Both the position numbers and the translations under genes were made by a program. Below are positions 1 through 5,599 of a stretch of DNA of 22,648 bases, one piece after another. How positions within the stretch are numbered: the first letter of the stretch is position 1; each line of letters starts with the position of its first letter. The DNA lies in contig CAKPOO010000013.1 in NCBI GenBank assembly GCA_934169925.1, forward strand, positions 1 to 22,648. Reading direction: 5' to 3'. Under the pieces are notes generated by a model. It searched no databases. It had not been told where the DNA came from and worked only from the letters and a program-made list of their open reading frames with translations. Origin of the DNA: an uncultured Clostridia bacterium (GTDB lineage: Bacteria > Bacillota > Clostridia > TANB77 > CAG-465).

Positions 1-218
1 ACAATTAAAGCAACTGCAACAGAATGATCTAAACTTGAAAAGAAAAAATCACTTTCAAACAAGTTTGAATATATAGTGCCACAAGTAACACTAATATATT
101 GTTGTGATAACATTTCCTTTGTGTCTATATATTCATTTAACCATTCTGGAAAATTCGGTTCTAATATTTTAAAATATTCTTTTACTTCTGTACTTAAATT
201 ATCATAATATTTTTTCAT
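1..218 (-). CDS. HD-domain phosphohydrolase, N-terminal part (cut by window edge)
   Basis: The first 72 codons of a minus-strand gene whose remainder lies beyond base 1. The ATG at 218 is preceded by an AAGGATG ribosome site. The translation opens MKKYYDNLSTEVKEYF, runs through a PEWLNEYID segment and a conserved-looking serine/cysteine stretch (SVTCGT), and ends at LDHSVAVALIV. That last block looks like the first metal-binding histidine helix of an HD domain (LDHSvgVAlIvw in related proteins), followed off-window by the HD pair. HD proteins of this kind hydrolyse phosphate esters, often nucleotides, in the cytoplasm; the substrate cannot be told from this piece. Only the N-terminus is visible, so the family call rests on one helix and overall resemblance. 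Confidence 0.7.
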   Translation of the reverse strand, partial: MKKYYDNLSTEVKEYFKILEPNFPEWLNEYIDTKEMLSQQYISVTCGTIYSNLFESDFFFSSLDHSVAVALI

Positions 219-488
219 TTTTTCACATCCTTACATATAAACTGGTTTTACACCATTTTATTAATTTATTATACTACAATAATAATTAATTTTCTTCATT
301 TAATTCAAAATTTTTCTTTCTGAAATATATAATTTATTACTTACTTGTTTTTTACATAGTAATATACTTTTCAAAAAATTATGCTAAAATATATTAAGAA
401 ATATTTGAAAAGACCATTCACATAATACTTGTAAACAAAAAAATCAAATTATATAAATCCTTACTAGTTACTTTTATATCACACATCA
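219..488. other. Gene-free AT-rich spacer
   Basis: Between the NADAR gene and the HD gene. I see the ribosome site and a TATAAT-like -10 (minus strand, near 272-277, context GTAGTATAAT) for the HD gene, without a convincing -35 at 17 bp. No GC-containing terminator hairpin follows the NADAR stop. No credible ORF. Confidence 0.5.
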
Positions 489-938
489 TTATCTAGTAAT
501 TTTTAACTCTTCTCTAACCTCCATTAGTATTTTACCTAAATAATTCTTATGTTCTTTATTTTTACATTCTTCACAAGTACATTCTCCCCATATATTATCA
601 TGCCAACCAGTTGTATCTTCAATTAACTCCATATCCTTTGTTTCTAACAATTCTTTTAAGCAATCAGGATTTTGCTTAAATTTTTCAAGTACTACCTTTT
701 TCATCAAATTATATTTTACATCATCCCAATCTGATCTTATAAATCTTGCTAATTCCCTGCTTACATGTTTTGCCTCATCAGGTATTAATTTTGTTAGCAA
801 CTTTTTTATATCTTCATCTAGAAATTTTTCTGCATGATAAGCAGATTCACTTGATGAAAAACTTAAATTATCTACTTTTACATTACACATATAATAATTT
901 GAAAGTCTTGTGTCATTTTTAAAATAATATTTATTCAT
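489..938 (-). CDS. NADAR family (YbiA-like) N-glycosidase
   Basis: A 149-residue protein matching the NADAR/DUF1768 fold. Members cleave N-glycosidic bonds of ADP-ribose or of riboflavin-pathway intermediates (E. coli YbiA), and some remove ADP-ribose from guanine in DNA opposite DarT-type toxins. Seen: LSNYYMCNV near residue 13, the SSESAYHAEKFL helix (E31), and the C-terminal WHDNIWGEC block (W112, N115, W117, G118) ending in LGKILMEVREEL. Length is normal. The C-terminal block has a C-x-C-x2-C cluster (C120, C122, C125). The start is the ATG at 938, nine bases after AGGAGG; a GTG two codons upstream sits too close to that site. No DarT-like toxin gene adjoins it, so a housekeeping repair role is as likely as an antitoxin role. 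Confidence 0.88.
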   Translation of the reverse strand: MNKYYFKNDTRLSNYYMCNVKVDNLSFSSSESAYHAEKFLDEDIKKLLTKLIPDEAKHVSRELARFIRSDWDDVKYNLMKKVVLEKFKQNPDCLKELLETKDMELIEDTTGWHDNIWGECTCEECKNKEHKNYLGKILMEVREELKITR

Positions 939-985
939 TTTCACTTTCCTCCTAATATTTTTTTATTTATTTTACCTTATTTAAT

Positions 986-1498
986 TTATTTTCTTTTAAA
1001 AAATGCAATTCCTAATATTGCAGTAATTACAATAATCATTAATGGTGATACTTTAAAATATATCCATTCAAATGAATGCCATAATGTTCCAATAACAGAC
1101 CATTCTGGATTGCTATAATCCCAATTTTGATATGGACTTTCTAATAAAGCTAATATGATAAATAATAAAACTAAACATATATCAATAACTATTAAAATAT
1201 TAACTATTATTTTATTTTTTCGTTTTTGATTCATTGCTAATTGTTCATTAATAACTTCTAATTTTTCAGATATAGCTTTTAACTCATTATTTTCCTTTTC
1301 ATCAATATTTTCTCCAAGAATTGTACTAACTGGAGTATCAAAAACCTTTGATATAGATATTAACATTTCTGCATCTGGAACAGATAACCCTTGTTCCCAT
1401 TTTGATACTGTTTGTCTTACAACATTTAATTTAACACTTAATTCTTCTTGAGAAAGTCCTTTATTTTTTCTTAATGTTTTTAAATTATCTTTTAACAT
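986..1498 (-). CDS. XRE-family transcriptional regulator with two membrane segments
   Basis: A 170-residue protein. Residues about 5-60 form a Cro/CI helix-turn-helix (KTLRKNKGLSQEELSVKL, recognition helix VVRQTVSKWEQG, then LSVPDAEMLISISKVF). A linker rich in Glu/Lys follows, then two hydrophobic helices (about 99-118 and 149-167) with a short Trp-rich loop between and FKRK at the end. It is therefore a DNA-binding protein tethered in the membrane, a known layout in Firmicutes for small envelope-sensing regulators. The ATG follows GGGAGG. The promoter upstream carries an inverted repeat over its -35, which suggests autoregulation. Targets are unknown; the NADAR gene 48 bases downstream may be cotranscribed. 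Confidence 0.9.
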   Translation of the reverse strand: MLKDNLKTLRKNKGLSQEELSVKLNVVRQTVSKWEQGLSVPDAEMLISISKVFDTPVSTILGENIDEKENNELKAISEKLEVINEQLAMNQKRKNKIIVNILIVIDICLVLLFIILALLESPYQNWDYSNPEWSVIGTLWHSFEWIYFKVSPLMIIVITAILGIAFFKRK

Positions 1499-1523
1499 AA
1501 AAATTCCTCCCTTTGCTAAATAA

Positions 1524-1552
1524 ATTGTATGACAAACTTTTCATTGCTACAA
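1524..1552 (-). promoter_or_regulatory. Promoter of the XRE gene
   Basis: On the minus strand, TTGTAG (1552-1547), a 17-base spacer and TACAAT (1529-1524) lie just upstream of the GGGAGG site of the XRE gene. Confidence 0.6.
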
Positions 1553-1558
1553 GCAATG
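1542..1558. promoter_or_regulatory. Probable XRE operator (inverted repeat)
   Basis: CATTGC-TACAA-GCAATG: perfect 6-bp arms whose centre holds the -35 hexamer of the XRE promoter. A dimeric Cro/CI-type protein bound here would block RNA polymerase. Inferred from position and symmetry. Confidence 0.5.
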
Positions 1559-1582
1559 CATTTTAACATTTTTATTAAACAT

Positions 1583-1597
1583 AGTTATATCATAACT
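1583..1597. repeat. Inverted repeat AGTTAT-ATC-ATAACT
   Basis: Perfect 6-bp arms around a 3-base centre, between the 105-residue gene and the XRE promoter. It could be a second operator. There is no adjacent T-run, and the GC content is too low for a good terminator. Confidence 0.35.
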
Positions 1598-1624
1598 TTC
1601 AACTAATTTATAACTTGGATTTTA

Positions 1625-1942
1625 TTACTCAAATTTTTTAAAAACAATTTTTCCCTTTTTTTCTTTTATTTGCGTTGGATCATTAATTCCTTTATAAATC
1701 GTAATAGTTCTACAAAAATTGTATGAATATTGACCATCAGGATAATATGAATTTTCCACAACTATTATTTTATCATTATAAACATATATATCTTCATCAT
1801 TACCATCCAAATAAGACATATGATTTTCTATTTTTCTTACATAATCATCTGGAATAACATATTTTCTATTTTTATAACTCAAAACCCCTATAAATATTAC
1901 TAAAAATATGACTATCATAATTATTATACTTTTTTTATTCAT
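1625..1942 (-). CDS. Small membrane-anchored protein of unknown function
   Basis: A 105-residue protein with a positively charged start (MNKKS), one strong hydrophobic helix at about residues 6-22, and a soluble C-terminal part likely outside the cell, predicted beta-rich from its alternating pattern (YVYNDKIIVVENSYY). I do not recognise the family. Its start lies one base after the stop of the HAD gene, and its ribosome site GGAGGAG lies within the last codons of that gene, so the two are translationally coupled. A lipoprotein cysteine is absent, so the helix is a signal anchor rather than a cleaved lipobox. Confidence 0.75.
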   Translation of the reverse strand: MNKKSIIIMIVIFLVIFIGVLSYKNRKYVIPDDYVRKIENHMSYLDGNDEDIYVYNDKIIVVENSYYPDGQYSYNFCRTITIYKGINDPTQIKEKKGKIVFKKFE

Positions 1943-1943
1943 A

Positions 1944-2516
1944 TTAATTAACTCCTCCGTTTAAAATAAGATATTTATATATTTCTCCCCAATTATTAAC
2001 ATTAATAACATTTTCTTTATCTATCCTATTTGAAGCGTTATTTTTAAAATATAATGCACATACATTATTATTTGCTGCATTAATACAAATTGTATAATCA
2101 TCATCTATTATATAGTCAACATTTTCTTTAATTAATCTATCGATTTTATTATGTTCATTATTAAATATTTTGACATTTTCTAATCCAAGTTCTTTAAATT
2201 TTTTCTTTGCAATTTCAGTTTCAAAATCATTTCTTGAAGTAACAATAATAAATTCAAATTTTCCCTTTAATTTATTAAGTACAATATCTGCTCCTGTCAT
2301 TATGTTTGCACTACTTAATACTTTTTTTGCATTATCGTTATAAAATTTCTGAAACTCTTCTTTGCTCCAATTATATCTTTTTTGGAAAATTCTTTGTGAA
2401 TTATCTATAATTGTATCTTTTTTATTGTTGTCTGTATCATAAATTTCAGTATAAACTCTATATAAATTTTCAGAGTCAAATACAACTCCATCTAAATCTA
2501 ATGCTATTTTTTTCAT
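1944..2516 (-). CDS. HAD-superfamily phosphatase, 5'-nucleotidase-like
   Basis: A 190-residue haloacid-dehalogenase-type hydrolase. Motif I is LDLDGVVFDS (D7 nucleophile, D9 acid/base), motif II is VTSR (T93-R95), motif III is a lysine near 124, and motif IV is IIDDDYT (D138-D140). The helical insert after motif I is a small C1-type cap. The pattern, including the third Asp in motif IV, is like the NT5C/deoxynucleotidase branch, so a nucleotide monophosphate is a plausible substrate, but specificity cannot be read here. The ATG follows GGGGAG. It is first in an operon with the coupled small membrane protein. Its promoter region contains a segment repeated at 5513-5559. Confidence 0.85.
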   Translation of the reverse strand: MKKIALDLDGVVFDSENLYRVYTEIYDTDNNKKDTIIDNSQRIFQKRYNWSKEEFQKFYNDNAKKVLSSANIMTGADIVLNKLKGKFEFIIVTSRNDFETEIAKKKFKELGLENVKIFNNEHNKIDRLIKENVDYIIDDDYTICINAANNNVCALYFKNNASNRIDKENVINVNNWGEIYKYLILNGGVN

Positions 2517-2595
2517 ATAAGATCTCCCCTAACAAATATACTAATTATCATATATAAATCTAAATTTTACATTTTAATGTCTGATAAGATATAAA

Positions 2596-2639
2596 ACATT
2601 ATACAATAAAATAATAAAAATTCACATACTTTATAAAAA
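2596..2639. repeat. Dispersed repeat, copy 1 (promoter-bearing)
   Basis: Begins with an 18-base stretch, ACATTATACAATAAAATA, also present at 5513-5530, and stays similar through AAAAATTC and TTTATAAAAA. On the minus strand it contains a TATAAT -10 (2606-2601) for the HAD gene, so the repeat may be a duplicated promoter. Confidence 0.6.
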
Positions 2640-2676
2640 TTATTATTTAATATTTAGAACTTTAGATTTTTTATTA

Positions 2677-2705
2677 TTGAAATATTATGTAAATTATGTT
2701 AAAAT
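2677..2705 (+). promoter_or_regulatory. Promoter of the 2796 gene
   Basis: TTGAAA (2677-2682), a 17-base spacer, TAAAAT (2700-2705) with an extended TGT in front. The transcript would start near 2712, leaving a leader of about 84 bases. Confidence 0.65.
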
Positions 2706-2711
2706 ATTAAA

Positions 2712-2795
2712 TATAATTATTCGTAGCTATGCGAACTATAAGATAAATAGCAAGTTGTTACCTTCTTATAAAACAACTGTTGGGAGGATTTTAAT
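2712..2795 (+). promoter_or_regulatory. Possible structured 5' leader
   Basis: The leader holds two inverted repeats: TTCG...CGAA around 2720-2735, and AGTTGTT...AACAACT around 2753-2779, the second ending shortly before the GGGAGGA ribosome site. I match it to no riboswitch class I know. The pairing could simply expose or mask the ribosome site. Confidence 0.3.
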
Positions 2796-3182
2796 ATGGA
2801 ATTAAAAAATATTAACATTGCAACAGCTCGGATTAGAGGCTTAAATGCTAAGCCATATTATTTTAGACATAAAGATTTTTATGCTTGGGACATTATATTT
2901 GAAGACACTCCTACTACATGTACATGCTTTGAAAGTATTCCACTCATTAAAGTTGGAAATACAAAAGAAGAAGGAGAAGATTTCTGTAACAAACTCAAAA
3001 AAAATTTCAAAGATGCTCTTATTTTTGATGGCACTAAAGTTACAATTTTGTTTGAAGATAATGGCCGTATTATTGCAATTGGAAATACAATAGAAGATGC
3101 ATGGATTGATCCAACAGATAAATTTTCAAAGAAAACTTTCTTGGAACTAAATATCATTATCACATCTTTAAGAGTATTTTAA
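2796..3182 (+). CDS. Orphan cytoplasmic protein, unknown family
   Basis: A 128-residue soluble protein with no membrane segment or signal. The ATG follows GGGAGGA with good spacing. Visible features are a mixed alpha/beta pattern, an early aromatic patch (KPYYFRHKDFYAWDIIF), a TCTCF cysteine pair at about residues 41-45, a charged helix around 56-72 and a C-terminal ITSLRVF. I do not recognise the family. It stands alone on the plus strand with its own promoter and a hairpin downstream, facing away from the HAD operon. It is a convincing gene by ribosome site, promoter and codon use, but its function is unknown. Confidence 0.75.
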   Translation: MELKNINIATARIRGLNAKPYYFRHKDFYAWDIIFEDTPTTCTCFESIPLIKVGNTKEEGEDFCNKLKKNFKDALIFDGTKVTILFEDNGRIIAIGNTIEDAWIDPTDKFSKKTFLELNIIITSLRVF

Positions 3183-3194
3183 GTAAAAAATTAT

Positions 3195-3226
3195 AACCCT
3201 TTGCTATCTTTTAATAGCAAGGGGTT
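3195..3226. terminator. Hairpin after the 2796 gene
   Basis: A 13-bp stem (AACCCTTTGCTAT / ATAGCAAGGGGTT, one G-T pair) with a 6-base loop. The T-run lies on the minus-strand side (AATTTTTTAC), so it terminates minus-strand transcripts well; on the plus strand it lacks a good U-tract. Confidence 0.6.
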
Positions 3227-3254
3227 ACATTACTTATATATTACAAGTATAAAA

Positions 3255-3574
3255 TTACATATCTTTTATATTTATAACATTTATACCATTACTCTTTAAA
3301 TATCTAATAGTTTCATCTAAATCATCTATAAATAAAATTTCAGACCTGATAAACAATACATTTTAATATTATTATCTCTTAACCTTTTAATTAAGTTATA
3401 ACAAACTTCAGACCTATCACAAACTTCTATATCTGTATAAAAATTATATGGATTTAAGAAAGCATTTTTGTAATAATTTAATCTTTTTTCCTCACTTTCG
3501 CTACGATGCTTTAAAGAATCTACATCTTTATGAATAGCCAAAGTTCCATCAAAATCAAATATAACTACCTTTAT
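3255..3574 (-). pseudogene. Broken HAD-superfamily hydrolase
   Basis: The first frame reads VVIFDFDGTLAIHKD (HAD motif I) then a helical cap region and IKMYCLSG (motif II region), after which it runs into a TAG at 3326. A second frame picks up as SEILFIDDLDETIRYL (motif IV), ending INVINIKDM and TAA at 3255. Intact relatives need a stretch with the motif III lysine between these halves, so the gene has lost an internal segment and changed frame. It also has no normal start: the first in-frame codon after a stop is ATA and there is no ribosome site. It sits directly behind the terminator of the HD-kinase gene, so it is probably not transcribed strongly. The TTG at 3541 is not a real start. Confidence 0.8.
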
Positions 3575-3581
3575 ATTTTAA

Positions 3582-3629
3582 ATAAAAAAAGAAAAGAGTG
3601 TTAACAATTTTTACTTTGTTAGCACTCTT
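3582..3629 (-). terminator. Terminator of the HD-kinase fusion gene
   Basis: A 14-bp stem (3594-3607 with 3616-3629, one G-T pair), 8-base loop, then a T-rich tract on the minus strand (3590-3582). It lies 25 bases after the stop codon. Confidence 0.88.
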
Positions 3630-3653
3630 TAAAGATTAATAAAGTCTACTTTT

Positions 3654-4991
3654 TTACATTAAGTTATATTTTTTCTTAAATTCTTCAATATACTTTTTCC
3701 TCATAACAGGCATTATTTTTGATGCAATTTCTACAGAAACATCACTCATATTCATTGAAGTTGTATCTAAAAGTTCATACTCTTCTACACTACTTTTAAA
3801 TAATTCTTCTAAATTCTTTAAAGCATCATTATATTCAACTAAATTATCAAAATTTAAAAAATTTCTTTTTTCCAATGCTAAACTTGAATTATAGTCTCTT
3901 TTTAATGAAACTAAAGGAGTGGCATAAGTAACAACTAAAAAATCTATCAACTTTCTTGATATAACGCTATATTTTTCCTTTATTTTTTGATATTTTTCTT
4001 TTGGCATATTACCTTTAACAAATGTTCTATAATTCCAAATCTGTCTATCATTTATTGATCTATCAATTAAAATTATATCATATCCAGAATTAATAGCTTC
4101 TTCTAATTGATTTGTAACTTCTTCTATAATTGCAAGATGAAGATTTAAAGAACTTACATCTTTATATTTTTCTTTAAATACTTCTTTATAATATTTAGAT
4201 GTTGTAAATTCTTCTATTATAGTTATCTTAAAACCTCCCTTTTTAAAGAAATCATATAAATTATTTATTGTAGTTGTTTTACCTGTTCTTGGTGTTCCAC
4301 CAAACTCAATAACAAAAGGTTTTTGTAACGCACATAAAGATTTTAATTTTTTTAATTCTTCTTTTTGTGCATGTAATTTTTTTAAGTTTTCATAATACCC
4401 TATGTTATCGTCAAAAATAGTATCTTTTAAGTATGAATCTTCTTTTTCATAAAAGACAATGTCTAATACATTTTTTAATCTTTTAAAAATAGGTAAATTT
4501 TCATCTTCACCGTATATTAAACTTTCATACATATTTGTATAATACCACTTTTGCTTATCTTCACCTCTTTTAAAAGTAGAAAAGTCCCTCGTTCCGTTTT
4601 TTTGAAATTTAATCATCAAATCTTCTAAATTATTTATTTTATCTGCACAAATAACTAATTTATTTCTTAAAGGTAACTTCTTAGTTTCTTTAATAGTATG
4701 TTCTTTTCTTTCTTCCCATGATAAAGATTTATCAGGCTCAGATGCGCACATAACTAAATTTGCAATATCATCACCAAACTCATTTTTAATATCTTCGATT
4801 CCGTATTTAGTATCTTCAACAACATCATGTAAAAATCCAGCTGCAACTACATTTTCATCGTATCCATATTTTTCTAGTAACATTCCAACACTTATAGGAT
4901 GGATTATCATTGGTTTATCTTTCTCACTTTTTCTAACTTGTCCCTTATGTGCATTTATTGCAAAGAGTTTAGCACTTTCTTTTAAATCCAT
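3654..4991 (-). CDS. Fusion of RelA/SpoT-like HD hydrolase with P-loop kinase-like domain
   Basis: A 445-residue two-domain protein. Residues 1 to about 180 match the HD hydrolase of RelA/SpoT and MESH1: KLFAINAHKGQVRKS (H15), IIHPISVG (H31), GFLHDVVEDT (H55-D56), then CADKINNLEDL (D117). A Lys/Leu-rich linker (about 188-222) leads to a P-loop NTPase: VIEFGGTPRTGKTTT (Walker A about 232-239), IIEEFTT, and IILIDRSINDRQIW (DRS about 310-312), like nucleoside/nucleotide kinases. No synthetase or TGS domain is present. So one half looks built to hydrolyse a pyrophosphorylated nucleotide or similar, the other to phosphorylate a small molecule. The ATG at 4991 is chosen because GGAGG lies 11 bases upstream and the HD fold starts here; the frame stays open to a TTG at 5159 without a ribosome site. 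Confidence 0.82.
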   Translation of the reverse strand: MDLKESAKLFAINAHKGQVRKSEKDKPMIIHPISVGMLLEKYGYDENVVAAGFLHDVVEDTKYGIEDIKNEFGDDIANLVMCASEPDKSLSWEERKEHTIKETKKLPLRNKLVICADKINNLEDLMIKFQKNGTRDFSTFKRGEDKQKWYYTNMYESLIYGEDENLPIFKRLKNVLDIVFYEKEDSYLKDTIFDDNIGYYENLKKLHAQKEELKKLKSLCALQKPFVIEFGGTPRTGKTTTINNLYDFFKKGGFKITIIEEFTTSKYYKEVFKEKYKDVSSLNLHLAIIEEVTNQLEEAINSGYDIILIDRSINDRQIWNYRTFVKGNMPKEKYQKIKEKYSVISRKLIDFLVVTYATPLVSLKRDYNSSLALEKRNFLNFDNLVEYNDALKNLEELFKSSVEEYELLDTTSMNMSDVSVEIASKIMPVMRKKYIEEFKKKYNLM

Positions 4992-5159
4992 AATTTTGTT
5001 TACCTCCAAGTATTTTTTTATAAAATTCCACTTATTATTTAAGAGCATCTTTATATCTTGTTTAAACTTTTCATGTTCTTCATCATAACAATAATTTTTA
5101 GCATAACCACCATTGCCATACTTTTTTAATATATAATTATATGAAATATGAATGTTCAA
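4992..5159 (-). other. In-frame upstream extension of the fusion gene
   Basis: Fifty-six open codons precede the chosen start, in the same frame, from a TTG that directly follows a TAG. The translation looks protein-like (KKYGNGGYAKNYCYDEEHEK), which is unusual for chance sequence in DNA this AT-rich. It may be the tail of a lost gene whose start survives at 5270, or a real N-terminal domain. No ribosome site supports the TTG. Confidence 0.35.
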
Positions 5160-5258
5160 CTATTTAATATAAACTTAAATATGCATAATGTCTTATATTA
5201 TACGAATAAGTTTTTTTTTATATAGTTTCTATACTACTTATTCTATCAGCTTAAGAAA

Positions 5259-5282
5259 TTATTTTTCCATAAAATACCTCCT
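5259..5282 (-). pseudogene. Orphan gene start (strong ribosome site, stop after three codons)
   Basis: On the minus strand AGGAGG (5282-5277), six bases and ATG (5270-5268) form an excellent start, but the frame reads Met-Glu-Lys-stop. Either a decayed gene lost its body here, leaving the open stretch at 4992-5159, or it is a minimal leader ORF for the downstream fusion gene. Confidence 0.4.
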
Positions 5283-5397
5283 ACAATATTAATTGAGTAA
5301 TATAAATTAAAATCTGTCTAAATTCTACCACGTAAATTTTTGCTAGTCAACATATTTATAAATTAATCTTTCTGTTTTTCTTTTTATTATATATATT

Positions 5398-5490
5398 TCA
5401 TTTTAAATTTCTTTCATTTAACATATTTATAATTTCTATTAACTTAGATGTTGGTTGATATACTGGAATAATAACTATTTTATCTTCCAT
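5398..5490 (-). pseudogene. N-terminal stub of a family 2 glycosyltransferase
   Basis: An ATG after AGGGG starts a 30-residue frame, MEDKIVIIPVYQPTSKLIEI then INMLNERNLK and TGA. The block IVIIPVYQPTSKLIEIINML is the first beta strand and helix of GT-A family 2 glycosyltransferases (typically the hydrophobic strand, P-V/A-Y/F-N, then a helix). The rest of the enzyme, with its nucleotide-sugar DxD site, is absent in all frames downstream. It is a truncated remnant that kept its promoter-like repeat and ribosome site. Confidence 0.65.
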
Positions 5491-5512
5491 ATTTTTCCCC
5501 TGTAACTATGTG

Positions 5513-5559
5513 ACATTATACAATAAAATATACAAAAATTCTTACATTTTATAAAAAAA
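5513..5559. repeat. Dispersed repeat, copy 2
   Basis: Shares its first 18 bases with 2596-2613 and remains similar to the end. On the minus strand it puts a TATAAT upstream of the glycosyltransferase stub, the same relation copy 1 has to the HAD gene. Confidence 0.6.
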
Positions 5560-5597
5560 GAGGAAAAATTATAAAAATAATTTAATCCTCTTTTTTA
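5553..5597 (-). terminator. Terminator of the ABC transporter gene
   Basis: AAAAAAGAGGA pairs with TCCTCTTTTTT, with further A/T pairing inside, and a T-run follows on the minus strand, directly after the ABC stop codon. Confidence 0.85.
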
Positions 5598-5599
5598 TT

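Larger units (their letters stand above)
5160..5599. other. Gene-poor region with decayed remnants
   Basis: About 440 bases with no intact gene. It holds the orphan start at 5259-5282, the glycosyltransferase stub at 5398-5490, the second copy of the dispersed repeat and the ABC gene terminator. The remainder is AT-rich sequence in which I see nothing. Confidence 0.6.

Noticed and set aside
986..1942. XRE regulator plus small membrane protein as a toxin-antitoxin module
   Set aside because: The small protein is coupled to the HAD gene instead, and the XRE gene has its own promoter and membrane helices.
2845..3093. Plus-strand 82-codon frame
   Set aside because: Out-of-frame shadow inside the 2796 gene with no ribosome site.
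5160..5599. Riboswitch or small RNA gene
   Set aside because: No conserved structured segment was visible; the region is explained by gene remnants, a repeat and a terminator.
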